Assembly: GCA_046330285.1 (NCBI GenBank)
Contig: JAXLSX010000003.1
Location: forward strand, 265,470-329,469
Direction: 5' to 3'
Source of the DNA: RHKX01 sp046330285
GTDB lineage: Bacteria > Actinomycetota > Thermoleophilia > Solirubrobacterales > 70-9
Length of the DNA stretch: 64,000 bases
Numbering within the stretch: position 1 is the first letter of the stretch; every line of letters begins with the position of its first letter. The notes beneath the pieces were generated by a model. That model was given only the letters and a program-made list of their open reading frames with translations, searched no databases and was not told where the DNA came from. Below, one piece after another: positions 49,976 through 58,693 of the stretch. Position numbers and translations under genes: made by a program.

Positions 49976-51016
49976 CTACCCCAGGCGGTCGACGGCCTGA
50001 TCGGCCGCCTCGGCGAGCCGGCCGACGTTCTTGCCGAACTCCTCGAATCCGTCCTCGGGCTTGCCGTACTGGCCCTTGGCGTAGCGGGAGTAGACGCCCT
50101 CGAGGATGATCGCCAGCTTCCAGTAGCCGAGGGCGACGAAGAAGTCGATCTCGGAGAGGTCGCGGCCGGACCGCTCGGCGTAGCGGGCCTTGACCTCCTC
50201 CCGGCCGGGGAAGCCCGGCGCCATCGTCGCCGGCTCGAACAGCGGCAGAAGCGTGTCCCCCTCCTGCCCCCAGTAGACGAGCAGCAGGCCGACGTCGGCG
50301 AGTGGGTCGCCGAGCGTGCAGAGCTCCCAGTCGACGACCGCGGCCACCTCGCCCCCGGGGGTGAGGATCATGTTGTCGAGCCGGTAGTCGCCATGCACGA
50401 GCGTCGCCGGTCCCTGCTCGGGGATGCGCTCCGCCAGCCGCTCATGGACGCGCTCGACGAGCGGGATCTCCCGCGTCTTCGAGCCCTCCCACTGCTTGCC
50501 CCAGCGGCGGAGCTGGCGGGCGACGTAGTCCTCCTTCTTGCCGAGGTCGCCGAGCCCGACCTCGTCGGGCACCTGGGCGTGGATCTCGACCAGGGTGTCG
50601 ACGACGCGTTCGCCGATCGCTCGGCGCTCGTCCTCGCCGAACTGCTCGGCGTCTGCGCGGAGACGGAGGATCGGGCCCGCGACGAAGTCCATGACGTAGA
50701 ACGGCGCCTCGTTGACGCTCTCGTCGGTGCAGTAGCCGGCGATCGGGGCGACAGGAACCGGCGTCGGCGCCAGGGCCGAGACGACCCGGTGCTCGCGGCC
50801 CATGTCGTGGGCGGATCCGAGCGCCTTGCCCATCGGCGGGCGGCGCAGCGCCCAGGTGTGGCCGGCGGAGTCGGCGACCTTGTAGGTCAGGTTGGAGCGG
50901 CCGCCGGCGATCCGCTCGTAGGTGAACGGGCCCTGAGCCCCGGCGACGTTCGCCTCGAGCCAGCCGCCGACGCGCTCGCCGTCGATGCCCTCCGGGACCT
51001 CGGTCTCCTCCGCCAT
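49976..51016 (-). CDS. Aminoglycoside-phosphotransferase-fold kinase (ACAD10/11 N-terminal type)
   Basis: A 346-residue APH-fold protein. It has GGRSNLTYKVADSAGHTWALRRPP (glycine loop and lysine-equivalent Arg), LVHGDYRLDN (catalytic HGDxxxxN) and VVDWELCTLGDP (metal-binding D-W-E in place of DFG). Related domains in ACAD10/11 phosphorylate 4-hydroxyacyl-CoAs ahead of dehydrogenation, which fits the acyl-CoA dehydrogenase 1 kb away. ATG 51016 is chosen because TATGGT lies 7 nt upstream on the minus strand; a longer in-frame start at 51079 overlaps the ECF promoter. Confidence 0.82.
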   Translation of the reverse strand: MAEETEVPEGIDGERVGGWLEANVAGAQGPFTYERIAGGRSNLTYKVADSAGHTWALRRPPMGKALGSAHDMGREHRVVSALAPTPVPVAPIAGYCTDESVNEAPFYVMDFVAGPILRLRADAEQFGEDERRAIGERVVDTLVEIHAQVPDEVGLGDLGKKEDYVARQLRRWGKQWEGSKTREIPLVERVHERLAERIPEQGPATLVHGDYRLDNMILTPGGEVAAVVDWELCTLGDPLADVGLLLVYWGQEGDTLLPLFEPATMAPGFPGREEVKARYAERSGRDLSEIDFFVALGYWKLAIILEGVYSRYAKGQYGKPEDGFEEFGKNVGRLAEAADQAVDRLG

Positions 51017-51023
51017 GCGCCGC

Positions 51024-51029
51024 ACCATA
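51024..51029 (-). promoter_or_regulatory. -10 element TATGGT, leaderless start at 51016
   Basis: On the minus strand TATGGT is followed by GCGGCGC and ATG. It ends 8 bp from the divergent ECF41-type -35. Confidence 0.58.
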
Positions 51030-51036
51030 TTCGGAC

Positions 51037-51063
51037 TGTCACAGCCGGGGTCGTTCGCTCGTC
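51037..51063 (+). promoter_or_regulatory. ECF41-type promoter TGTCACA-N16-CGTC
   Basis: TGTCACA (51037-51043) and CGTC (51060-51063) are 16 nt apart, matching the published ECF41 consensus. It lies upstream of the epimerase-sigma pair, so the sigma factor should transcribe its own operon. Confidence 0.85.
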
Positions 51064-51096
51064 TCATGGGTAATGACAATCGAAAGGAGCAAGACG

Positions 51097-52044
51097 ATGA
51101 AGGTTCTAGTCAGCGGCGCCAGCGGCGCAATCGGAAGGCAGATCGTTCCCAGGTTGGTCGAGGCCGGCCATTCGGTGACCGGTCTGACTACGACGCCGGC
51201 CAAGAAGTCGATGCTCGCGGAGCTCGGCGCCGAACCCGTGGTCGCCGACGTCCTCGACGCCGAGGCGGTCGGCTCGATCGTCGCGGCGGCGGCTCCCGAC
51301 GCGATCATCCACGAGGCGACGGCGCTCGCGGGAGACTTCGACATCCGTCACTTCGATCGCACCTTCGCGGTCACCAACAGGCTGCGGAGCGAGGGCACCG
51401 ACAATCTCCTCGCCGCGGGGCGCGCCGCCGGCATCAGCCGGTTCATCGCGCAGAGCTTCGGCGGCTGGTCGAACGCACCGGCGGGCGGAGGGCTGGCGAC
51501 CGAGGAGGACCCGACTCTCGCCGCCGCGCAGCGGACGCTCATGGGCGAGTCCATCGACGCGATCTCCCACCTCGAGGAGGCGGTCGGGAACCTCGACTGG
51601 GCCGACGGCATCGTCCTCCGCTACGGCGGTTTCTACGGGCCCGGCACCGGCATGCAGGTGCAACCCCCCGGCCCGCAGGTCGACGCGATCGCGAACCGGA
51701 AGTTCCCGATCATCGGCAGCGGTTCAGGGGTCTGGTCGTTCATCCACGTCGGCGACGCCGCCGACGCGACCGTCGCGGCCCTCGACCACGGCGCGCCGGG
51801 CATCTACAACATCGTCGACGACGACCCCGCACCCGTCGGCGAATGGTTGCCGAAGCTCGCCGCGCGGATCGGAGCGAAGCCGCCTCGACGAATCCCGAGG
51901 TGGCTTGGGAGACTCGCGGCTGGGGAGCTCGCCGCCGTCATGATGACCGACGTGCAGGGCTTCTCGAACGAGAAGGCGAAGCGTGAGCTCGGTTGGACGC
52001 CGGCGCACCCGAGCTGGCGCACGACGCTCGCGGGAGCGCGATGA
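51097..52044 (+). CDS. NAD(P)-dependent epimerase/dehydratase-like SDR, ECF41 partner
   Basis: A 315-residue extended SDR. It has MKVLVSGASGAIGRQIVPRL (cofactor loop), AELGAEPVVADVLD, FIAQSFGGWSN and LRYGGFYGPGTGM (Tyr of the active region). The usual Tyr-x3-Lys is not evident at its normal spacing, so catalysis may be altered. GAAAGGAG at 51082-51089 lies 7 nt before ATG 51097. It overlaps the sigma factor by 4 nt. ECF41 genes are nearly always beside a carboxymuconolactone decarboxylase, oxidoreductase or epimerase, and this is the epimerase version; its substrate is unknown. Confidence 0.82.
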   Translation: MKVLVSGASGAIGRQIVPRLVEAGHSVTGLTTTPAKKSMLAELGAEPVVADVLDAEAVGSIVAAAAPDAIIHEATALAGDFDIRHFDRTFAVTNRLRSEGTDNLLAAGRAAGISRFIAQSFGGWSNAPAGGGLATEEDPTLAAAQRTLMGESIDAISHLEEAVGNLDWADGIVLRYGGFYGPGTGMQVQPPGPQVDAIANRKFPIIGSGSGVWSFIHVGDAADATVAALDHGAPGIYNIVDDDPAPVGEWLPKLAARIGAKPPRRIPRWLGRLAAGELAAVMMTDVQGFSNEKAKRELGWTPAHPSWRTTLAGAR

Positions 52045-52958
52045 GCACGGAGGAGCTCCAGGAGTACCGGCCGAAGCTCATCGGCATCGCCTATCGGATG
52101 CTCGGTGAGGTCGGCCGGGCCGAGGACGTGGTCCAGGAGGCCTACCTGCGACTGCACCGTCAGAGCGCCGTCGAGGGAATGCGGATCGAGTCCCCGGAGG
52201 CCTATCTGGTGACGCTCGTTACGCGGCTCTCGATCGACGAGCTGAGGTCGGCGCGGGCGCAGCGTGAGGTCTACGTCGGCGAGTGGCTCCCGGAGCCGCT
52301 CGTCGCCGATCCGTCGGCCGACCCCGCTCGCGAGGTCGAGATCGCCGACGCCCTCTCGCTTTCGTTCGTCGTCGTCCTCGAGACCCTGTCCCCGGAGCAG
52401 CGAGCGGTCTTCCTGCTCCGTGACGTCTTCGACTATCCGTACGAGCGGATCGCCGAGATCCTCGGTAAGCGGCCGGCCGCCGTCCGCCAGATCGCGACCC
52501 GCGCCCGCCGGCACGTCGACGAGCGCAAGCCGAGGTTCGAGGCCGGGACCGAGCAGCAGGAGGCACTGGCGAGCCGGTTCTTCGCCGCGGTCGGCGAGGG
52601 TGAGGTCGGCGAGCTCGAGGCGCTCCTGGCCGGCGATGTCGAGCTCCACGGCGATGGCGGCGGCAAAGCCCCCGCCCTGGCGCGCTCGATCGCCGGTCGC
52701 TCGCGTGTCGCACGGACGCTCGTCAACTGGGGCAAGGCGGCGCGTCGCGGCGCGTTCCAGATCGAGCTCCGGAGCGTCAACGGCAATCCCGGGGCGACGT
52801 TCACGACGGCCGACGGTGAGATCGTGAGCGTGATCGAGCTCGAGTTCGACGGGTCCCAGATCAGGACGATCAACGGGATCGTCAACCCGGAGAAGCTCCA
52901 GCACGTCGGAGTCGTCGCCGACCCGGAAACAGTGCTGCGCTCGCTGAAGCGCGACTGA
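52041..52958 (+). CDS. ECF41-family RNA polymerase sigma factor with SnoaL-like C-terminal domain
   Basis: A 305-residue sigma factor. Region 2 is residues 8-75 (YRPKLIGIAYRMLG, AEDVVQEAYLRL), region 4 is about 108-160 (LSPEQRAVFLLRDVF and RPAAVRQIATRARRHV). All three ECF41 hallmarks are present: WLPEP at 82-86 in the linker, DGGGK at 205-209 and NPEKL at 282-286 in the C-terminal domain, which is known to control activity in place of an anti-sigma factor. ATG 52041 overlaps the epimerase stop. Confidence 0.95.
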   Translation: MSTEELQEYRPKLIGIAYRMLGEVGRAEDVVQEAYLRLHRQSAVEGMRIESPEAYLVTLVTRLSIDELRSARAQREVYVGEWLPEPLVADPSADPAREVEIADALSLSFVVVLETLSPEQRAVFLLRDVFDYPYERIAEILGKRPAAVRQIATRARRHVDERKPRFEAGTEQQEALASRFFAAVGEGEVGELEALLAGDVELHGDGGGKAPALARSIAGRSRVARTLVNWGKAARRGAFQIELRSVNGNPGATFTTADGEIVSVIELEFDGSQIRTINGIVNPEKLQHVGVVADPETVLRSLKRD

Positions 52959-52970
52959 CATCATGGCGCC

Positions 52971-53588
52971 ATGGCGGATACCGAACTGCGCGGGCTGCTC
53001 GTCGACTTCGGCGGCGTCCTGACGACCAACATCTGGGACAGCTTCGATGCCTTCTGCGAGAACGAGGGACTGGAGCGGGGAACGGTGCTGGAGCTGTTTC
53101 GCGGCGACGGCGAGGCGCTCGCGCTGCTGCGCTCGCTCGAGCGGGGCGCCGTCACCGACGGCGAGTTCGAGCGCGACTTCGGCGAGATCCTCGGAGTCGA
53201 GCCCGACGGGTTGATCGACCGCCTGTTCGGGGGCCTCGCGCCCGAGCAGGCGATGATCGACGCCGTCACCGCCGCCCGCTCGGCCGGCATCCGGACCGGC
53301 CTGATCTCGAACTCCTGGGGCACCGGCATCTACGAGCGCGCGCCGTTGCGGATCTTCGACGCGACCGTGATCTCCGGCGACGTCGGCCTGCACAAGCCCC
53401 AGCCGGAGATCTACCAGCTGGGTGCCGAGCGGATCGGCGTGACGCCGGCCGCATGCGTCTTCGTCGATGACCTCCGCGAGAACGTGGCCGGCGCCGAGGC
53501 GGTGGGAATGACGGCGATCCTCCACCGCGACCCGGAGCACACGATCCAAGAGCTCGAACGGCTGCTGGGAATACCTATAGCGGCCTGA
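52971..53588 (+). CDS. HAD-superfamily hydrolase
   Basis: A 205-residue HAD protein. Motif I is LLVDFGGVLTT: the nucleophile Asp is present, but the usual second Asp (D-x-D) is Gly, as in epoxide-hydrolase-N-like and dehalogenase-related HADs. Motif II is GLISNSW, motif III is HKPQPEIY and motif IV is CVFVDDLRENV. A small helical cap lies between motifs I and II. With Gly at D+2, phosphatase activity would be weak or absent. It begins 12 nt after the sigma gene and may be co-transcribed with it. Confidence 0.85.
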   Translation: MADTELRGLLVDFGGVLTTNIWDSFDAFCENEGLERGTVLELFRGDGEALALLRSLERGAVTDGEFERDFGEILGVEPDGLIDRLFGGLAPEQAMIDAVTAARSAGIRTGLISNSWGTGIYERAPLRIFDATVISGDVGLHKPQPEIYQLGAERIGVTPAACVFVDDLRENVAGAEAVGMTAILHRDPEHTIQELERLLGIPIAA

Positions 53589-53675
53589 GAGCGCCTGGGA
53601 AAGCAAGACAACGGCTTGCCGGTCTGAGGGTCACACGCAACCCGATGCCGGCCGAAGAGGCGGCGCAGCATGTCC

Positions 53676-53697
53676 GGCAGCCCCGAAGGGGGATGCC
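53676..53697 (+). other. GAA-capped hairpin 1 in the 53.6-53.8 kb intergenic region
   Basis: GGCA/TGCC outer and CCCC/GGGG inner stems with a GAA triloop and a small G/GA internal loop. It lies between convergent genes. Confidence 0.45.
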
Positions 53698-53733
53698 GTG
53701 ATCTGAGCGCCGCCGGAGCCCGGCAACGACCGC

Positions 53734-53806
53734 ATGTGGCGGACGGGCCGAAGGCCCGGAGCACATATGCGCGGTTATCTCATGGCGGACGGCGAAGCCG
53801 GAGCAT
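53734..53806. other. Tandem hairpin pair with identical internal loop, candidate structured RNA
   Basis: Copy a (53734-53766): ATGTG/CACAT, internal loop GCGGA/GAG, CGGGCC-GAA-GGCCCG. Copy b (53782-53806): ATG/CAT, the same loop GCGGA/GAG, CGGC-GAA-GCCG. Both stems change length on both sides together while the loops stay fixed. The region 53589-53819 has no credible gene on either strand. Confidence 0.55.
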
Positions 53807-53819
53807 TCCGCCGGGGGTG

Positions 53820-55463
53820 CTAAAGCAGCTTCTCCTCGATCACTGTCCGCAGCTGCGGGTTCGTCCACCTTCCCGTCGCCTGCTCGATCCTGATCCCGAC
53901 CTCGCCGCCGGCGATCTCGAGGGTGCCGATCTGGTTGCGGAAGCGGGGGCGGGTGGTCATCTCCCAGCTCAGGCGCGGCGGGCGGATGCTGGCCGAGGCG
54001 GCGAGCATCCGCCCGAGCTTGGCGGCGATCCACGTGTGACCGAAGCCGAGGACGAGGCGTTCGTTGAGCTGGAGCTCCTTGCGCAGGCCGGAGCAGACCG
54101 CGTGCCAGACCTTCGAGTGGACGGTCCCGACGTCGCCCGGCAGGTTCACCCTCGAGACGAAACAGTGGTGCACGTCGCCGCCGAACATCACGACCGTGTC
54201 CGGCGGGTCGCCGCAGCGGCCGGAGGCGATATCGATGACGAGGTCCTCCATCTCCCTGTAGGAACGCTGGAAGCAGGCCCAGTGATCGAGGTTGGCGGCG
54301 ATCCGGACCTTCTCGCCGAACGGCTTGAACCGCCTCCCCCACGCGCCCTCGCCGATCGCCTCCGACCACGCCTCGACGTCGTGCATCCCGTAGGGGAGCA
54401 GGAACGGGAGCGAGCTGGCCATCAGCAGGTGCGGGCGGCCGCCGTCGGCCTTGTCCTTCACCCACTCCCACTCGTCCTCGGAGACGATCCGCCGCCTCCC
54501 CTCCTCCAGCTGCCGACCCGCTCGCGAGTCGACGACGACGAGTCGGGCCGGGCCGAGGTCGCTGCAGAAGCTGAACCGGGAATGGCCCTCCTGCGTGTCG
54601 GCCCGGCGGGCCAGGTCGCGGACGGCCTCGGTGCCGTCGCCGCCGTCGCGGATCCGCGAGTAGGTCTCGTCCTCGTCGAGCTCCGACGGCGAAAGGTTGC
54701 CGAGGTGCTGGTAGACCCAGTAGGCCATCAGCCCGCCGATCACCCGGCCCTCGTACCAGTCGGTCTGCCGCTTCTCCTCGAGCCACGCCTGCGACGTCTT
54801 CCACTTGTCATTGATCTCGTGGTCGTCGAAGATCATCGACACCGGCAGGGTCGAGAGCATCCAGCGGACGACCGGGTAGGTCCAGATGTCGCGGTAGCCG
54901 ACCGTGTACTCCTCGAAGTCCTCGAGGACCTCGACGGGGCCGTCGGAATGGACCTTCCGCGGGGCGACGATCTCGCGGACGTTCTTCGGCGGCTGGTCGG
55001 CGTAGAGCTGGTCGCCGAGCATGACCATCGCGTCCGGCCAATTCGCCTTCGGCCGGCGGAGCATCCGCAGCGCGTAGGTGTGCATCGCGTCGATCCCGCG
55101 GCCCTTGCGGTGCCACCACCGCTGGAATGTGTGGGGCGGCCGGTGCGGCGCCGACGTCCGGCAGGAGCCGAACAGCAGCCGCAGGTCGCCGTCGGCGGCG
55201 ATCGGCCGGATGGCGGGGTGCGGGAACTCGTAACCCGCGGGCGGCCACGCGCACTCGCCGTCGAGATGGACCTCGTAGGGGTGGTGGGCCGCCGGATCGA
55301 GCCCGTCGATCGCCACGATCGCGTAGTGGTGGTCCTCGACCGTGAACGTCGGCGACTTCGAGCCGAGGACCTCGACCTCGCAGGGAGCGTCCGTTTCGAC
55401 CCACACGGTGGCCTCCGTCTCACCCACGTAGCGCAGCATCGGACCGACGATCACTTCCGGCAT
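53820..55463 (-). CDS. PhoD-like metallophosphatase
   Basis: A 547-residue protein. An N-terminal fibronectin-like part (MLRYVGETEATVWVET) is followed by the phosphatase core: FGSCRTSA, VMLGDQLYAD, IFDDHEINDKW, MASSLPFLLP and VVMFGGDVHHCF, which carry the metal-binding Asp, Asn and His residues of the PhoD group. It has no signal peptide or twin-arginine motif, unlike classical exported PhoD, so it is probably cytoplasmic. ATG 55463 is chosen because the conserved domain starts there; the longer frame to 55529 runs into the divergent promoter. Confidence 0.83.
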   Translation of the reverse strand: MPEVIVGPMLRYVGETEATVWVETDAPCEVEVLGSKSPTFTVEDHHYAIVAIDGLDPAAHHPYEVHLDGECAWPPAGYEFPHPAIRPIAADGDLRLLFGSCRTSAPHRPPHTFQRWWHRKGRGIDAMHTYALRMLRRPKANWPDAMVMLGDQLYADQPPKNVREIVAPRKVHSDGPVEVLEDFEEYTVGYRDIWTYPVVRWMLSTLPVSMIFDDHEINDKWKTSQAWLEEKRQTDWYEGRVIGGLMAYWVYQHLGNLSPSELDEDETYSRIRDGGDGTEAVRDLARRADTQEGHSRFSFCSDLGPARLVVVDSRAGRQLEEGRRRIVSEDEWEWVKDKADGGRPHLLMASSLPFLLPYGMHDVEAWSEAIGEGAWGRRFKPFGEKVRIAANLDHWACFQRSYREMEDLVIDIASGRCGDPPDTVVMFGGDVHHCFVSRVNLPGDVGTVHSKVWHAVCSGLRKELQLNERLVLGFGHTWIAAKLGRMLAASASIRPPRLSWEMTTRPRFRNQIGTLEIAGGEVGIRIEQATGRWTNPQLRTVIEEKLL

Positions 55464-55536
55464 GGACGACTTATTCCCGCCTGGATAGTCACCTAACCAA
55501 TGGAGAACCTCTCTTGTGCCGGACAGCACGCGTCTG

Positions 55537-55542
55537 TAGGTT
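55537..55542 (+). promoter_or_regulatory. -10 element TAGGTT, leaderless start at 55550
   Basis: TAGGTT is followed by CAGGCGC (7 nt) and GTG 55550, in frame with a signal peptide. This decides the start of the beta-helix protein. Confidence 0.58.
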
Positions 55543-55549
55543 CAGGCGC

Positions 55550-57064
55550 GTGGAAGGAACCTGCTGGGAGGCGCCCTCAGCCGCGAGGCGGGGGGTCATC
55601 ATGGGCGCGGTTGCAGCGTTCCTCGCCCTCGTCGCGCCGGCGGGCGCCGACGCCGCACAGCGGTTCGTATCGCCCACGGGCACGGGAACGGCCTGCACCT
55701 CCGGGGCGCCGTGCAGCATCACGACCGGAGTCAATTCGGCGCCGGCCGGCTCCGAGGTGATCATCGGCCCCGGCACCTACTCGGCCGGCAACCTCGCCGT
55801 CGCGGCCGCCAACATCTCGATCCACGGTGAGTCTGCGGCGAGCAGGCCGGTGATCAATTCGACGGCCGACCCTGTTGCACTCGACGTCACGGCCTTGGCA
55901 CCGAACACCACGATCAGTGACCTGCGGATAAACGTCACGGGAGCGACCCCGGCCACGGGCCTCTACGTCCGCCAAACCGCGACTCTCAATCGAGTCGAGG
56001 TGCGCACCTCCGCCACGGAGGCCTGCCGGATCAGCGCGACGACGACGATGCGCGACAGCATCTGTGCGTCGTCGGCGACCGACGGGACCGCCCTGGCATT
56101 CATCACGTCCTCGACCGCGGCGACGCTCACGCTGCGGAACGTCAACGCCATCGGTACCGGGTCAGGCTCCGGAGGGCTCGAGGTCACCGCCGGGAGCCAA
56201 ACGACGTCTGTCGACGCGCGCAACGTCATCGCCCGGGGTGACGGAATCGACATCTACGGCTCCTCCAACAAGGTCACGGTCACGATGCAGAACTCGAACT
56301 TCGCGAACGTGAATCGCAATGGCGTCGCCACGATCACCGCGCCGACGGCCAACGCCAACCAGTCGACGGCGCCGATCTACTCGGACGCGAACTTCCACCC
56401 TGCCGCCAATTCGCCGACGGTGGACGCCGGGACCACCGATGCGCAAACCGGGACCACCGACCTCGAAGGGAAACCTCGACCGCAGGGGTCAGCGATCGAC
56501 ATCGGCGCGTACGAGCTAGCCGATACGACTCCGCCCGACACGACGATCACGGCCGGACCCGCGAACGGATCGTCGATCTCAGACCCAACGCCCGAGTTCT
56601 CGTTCACCTCGACGGAACCGGGCTCGACGTTCACCTGTTCCGTAGACGGGGGCTCCTACGCCGCCTGCACGAGCCCGCTTACGACGCCGACGCTGGCCGT
56701 CGGAGCCCACACGTTCTCGGTTCGGGCGCGTGACTCGGCGGGCAATGTCGACCCCTCGCCCGCCTCGCGGGCATTTACCGTCGCGGCTCCTCCCGACACG
56801 ACCCCGCCCGAGACCACGATCACGAAGTCTCCTGACAAGAAGACGAAATCGCAGACCGCGAAATTCACGTTCCAGGCAAGCGAGCCCGCCACTTTCAAGT
56901 GCAGCCTCGATGGCAAGCCGCTCTCAGGCTGCACCTCACCCTTCTCGAGGAAGGTCGGCAAGGGGAAGCACTCGTTCAAGGTGGTCGCCACCGACGTCGC
57001 CGGGAACTCGGATGCCAGTCCGGCGACATACAGCTGGACCGTGTCCAAGCCGAAGAAGAGCTAG
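55550..57064 (+). CDS. Secreted right-handed beta-helix protein with two C-terminal Ig-like repeats
   Basis: A 504-residue exported protein. The signal peptide spans residues 1-37 (core MGAVAAFLALVAPAGADA). Next is a parallel beta-helix of the choice-of-anchor-Q kind (FVSPTGTGTACTSGAPC, NISIHGESA, ATLTLRNVNAIG, DGIDIYGSSN, RPQGSAIDIGAYE). Two tandem Ig-like repeats follow, each opening TTPP(D/E)TTIT and containing FTCSVDGG or FKCSLDGK with paired cysteines and SAGN or VAGN. It is likely a surface-attached or released glycan-binding protein; no catalytic site is seen. Confidence 0.8.
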   Translation: MEGTCWEAPSAARRGVIMGAVAAFLALVAPAGADAAQRFVSPTGTGTACTSGAPCSITTGVNSAPAGSEVIIGPGTYSAGNLAVAAANISIHGESAASRPVINSTADPVALDVTALAPNTTISDLRINVTGATPATGLYVRQTATLNRVEVRTSATEACRISATTTMRDSICASSATDGTALAFITSSTAATLTLRNVNAIGTGSGSGGLEVTAGSQTTSVDARNVIARGDGIDIYGSSNKVTVTMQNSNFANVNRNGVATITAPTANANQSTAPIYSDANFHPAANSPTVDAGTTDAQTGTTDLEGKPRPQGSAIDIGAYELADTTPPDTTITAGPANGSSISDPTPEFSFTSTEPGSTFTCSVDGGSYAACTSPLTTPTLAVGAHTFSVRARDSAGNVDPSPASRAFTVAAPPDTTPPETTITKSPDKKTKSQTAKFTFQASEPATFKCSLDGKPLSGCTSPFSRKVGKGKHSFKVVATDVAGNSDASPATYSWTVSKPKKS

Positions 57065-57070
57065 GAGCCC

Positions 57071-58687
57071 TCAGCCGGTCCCGCCGCAGGTCGGCTCGCG
57101 CCGGAGCAGGCCGCCGAGCGAGAACGACGCCCGGACCTCGATCCGCTGCGGTCCGGCGCCGTCGGGGACCGTGAGCAGCGTCGACTCCGCCCCCTGCGGC
57201 TCCAGGCAGCCCTCGCCGGCGACGATCCGCAGATACGGCGAGTACCTCATCCTGACCAGGTAGCGCCCCGGACCCGGCACGGTCAGCGCGTACCCGTCGG
57301 GGGCGACCGAGTCCAGCGGCACCGACTGCCGGTCGCCCGGATCGACCTTCCAGAGCACCCAGTCGTCGTTCGACCAGATCTCGTGCAGGTAGGAGAGCTG
57401 ACCGCTGCGAACGAGCGCCGCCTCGTCCTCGGCGAGGAAGTCGAGCTTTGCGTCGGGGACCGCCACGTACCCGACGCCGTGAGAGCGCAGCCACTTCGCG
57501 TAGGCGACCGCGGTGAGGCGATCGTCGGTGAACCGCCGGAGATCGCCCGACTCCATCTGCCGCAGCCAGCCGCGGGCCAGGGGCACGTGCTCGGCCACGT
57601 AGACCGCCTCCCAGCGGCTACGGGTCGGCGGGATCTCGACCCGGATCGGCCGGCCGTCTCCGAGCCGCTCGAGCTCGGCGACCAGCGGCGCGTAGAAGGC
57701 GGCCTCCGTCGCCGGGTCGCCGGCGGCGGCCTCCACGTCCTTCACCGTCGCCCCCCACTGCCACCACAGAAGCGGCGCCGCCAACAGCAGCAGGACCACC
57801 GGTCGGCGACGGTAGAGGGCGAGCGCCATCAGCGGGCCGGCGAACGTCGCGCCGAGCCGGATCGCGTTGCTCCCGAGCGGCGTCTCGAAGCAGAACGCCA
57901 GGATCGCGACGAGCGCATAGAGCGCGATCCCGGCGCGCAGGGTCGTCTCCCCGACCGGAAGCACTGCAAAGCAGACGGCGCAGGCGATCGGGATCCAGAC
58001 GAACGAGTCGGTCGAGAACGGCTGAAAGCCGTCGGTCGGGAAGGCGAGGGCCAGCGCGGCGGTTCCAGCGCCGGCCGCGAGCAGGACGGCGAGCGCCGCC
58101 CGGTTCAGGCTCCGGCGCGCCGGGGTGCCGATCGGGCCGAGGCGCGAGGCGATCAGGACGGCGGCGGCGGCGATGACCGTGTAGAGGCCCGCGACCGGGC
58201 TCGCGAGCGCCGCCGCGAGCGCGGCGAGGGCGCCGAGGACCGGCCGTCGGCGCTGCAGGAAGAGCACCGCCAGCAGTCCGAGCGCGAGCCCGAGGCCGAA
58301 CGTGATCCGGCCCCCGTAGAGGGCGACGGTCGACCCGAGGCCGAACCAGAGAGCCCCGAGCCAGGCCCGCTCGCCGTAGGCGCGAAACGCGATCGCCGCG
58401 AACGCGATCGCCGACACCATCGCGCAGACGACCCCGAGGGCCTCGGGCCCGAGCCACGCGCCGAGCGGCGGGTAGAGCAGGCTGTAGCCGGGAACCGTGT
58501 GCCCGGCGTACCAGGCGTCGTTGTAGAGGACCCAGCCGTGCGCGTCCCAGAGGTCGGCGCGAAACACCTGCGCGGCGAGATCGAGGGGCTGCGGCTGCCA
58601 GGCGAGGTAGACGGCGCTCGATGCGGCGGCGAGGCCGGCCGCGAGCAGGATCACGGGGCCAGGTCGGCTCCTCGCCGCGACCCCCAC
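57071..58687 (-). CDS. Polytopic membrane protein, function unknown (GT-C-like)
   Basis: A 538-residue membrane protein with about ten helices in residues 10-320 and a soluble C-terminal domain of some 200 residues (from VEIPPTRSRWEAVYVAEHVPL) ending in a beta-rich segment with two Cys. The first outer loop, FRADLWDAHGWVLYNDAWYAGH, has acidic residues where GT-C enzymes bind metal and donor. No family can be named. The start is GTG 58687, 6 nt after the helicase stop, so it is the third gene of a reverse operon. Confidence 0.6.
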   Translation of the reverse strand: MGVAARSRPGPVILLAAGLAAASSAVYLAWQPQPLDLAAQVFRADLWDAHGWVLYNDAWYAGHTVPGYSLLYPPLGAWLGPEALGVVCAMVSAIAFAAIAFRAYGERAWLGALWFGLGSTVALYGGRITFGLGLALGLLAVLFLQRRRPVLGALAALAAALASPVAGLYTVIAAAAVLIASRLGPIGTPARRSLNRAALAVLLAAGAGTAALALAFPTDGFQPFSTDSFVWIPIACAVCFAVLPVGETTLRAGIALYALVAILAFCFETPLGSNAIRLGATFAGPLMALALYRRRPVVLLLLAAPLLWWQWGATVKDVEAAAGDPATEAAFYAPLVAELERLGDGRPIRVEIPPTRSRWEAVYVAEHVPLARGWLRQMESGDLRRFTDDRLTAVAYAKWLRSHGVGYVAVPDAKLDFLAEDEAALVRSGQLSYLHEIWSNDDWVLWKVDPGDRQSVPLDSVAPDGYALTVPGPGRYLVRMRYSPYLRIVAGEGCLEPQGAESTLLTVPDGAGPQRIEVRASFSLGGLLRREPTCGGTG

Positions 58688-58693
58688 GGGGAC

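Noticed and set aside
53670..53960. A small forward gene (MSGSPEGG...) in the hairpin region
   Set aside because: It has no ribosome site or start-codon promoter, continues antisense through the PhoD-like gene, and its composition reflects the hairpins.
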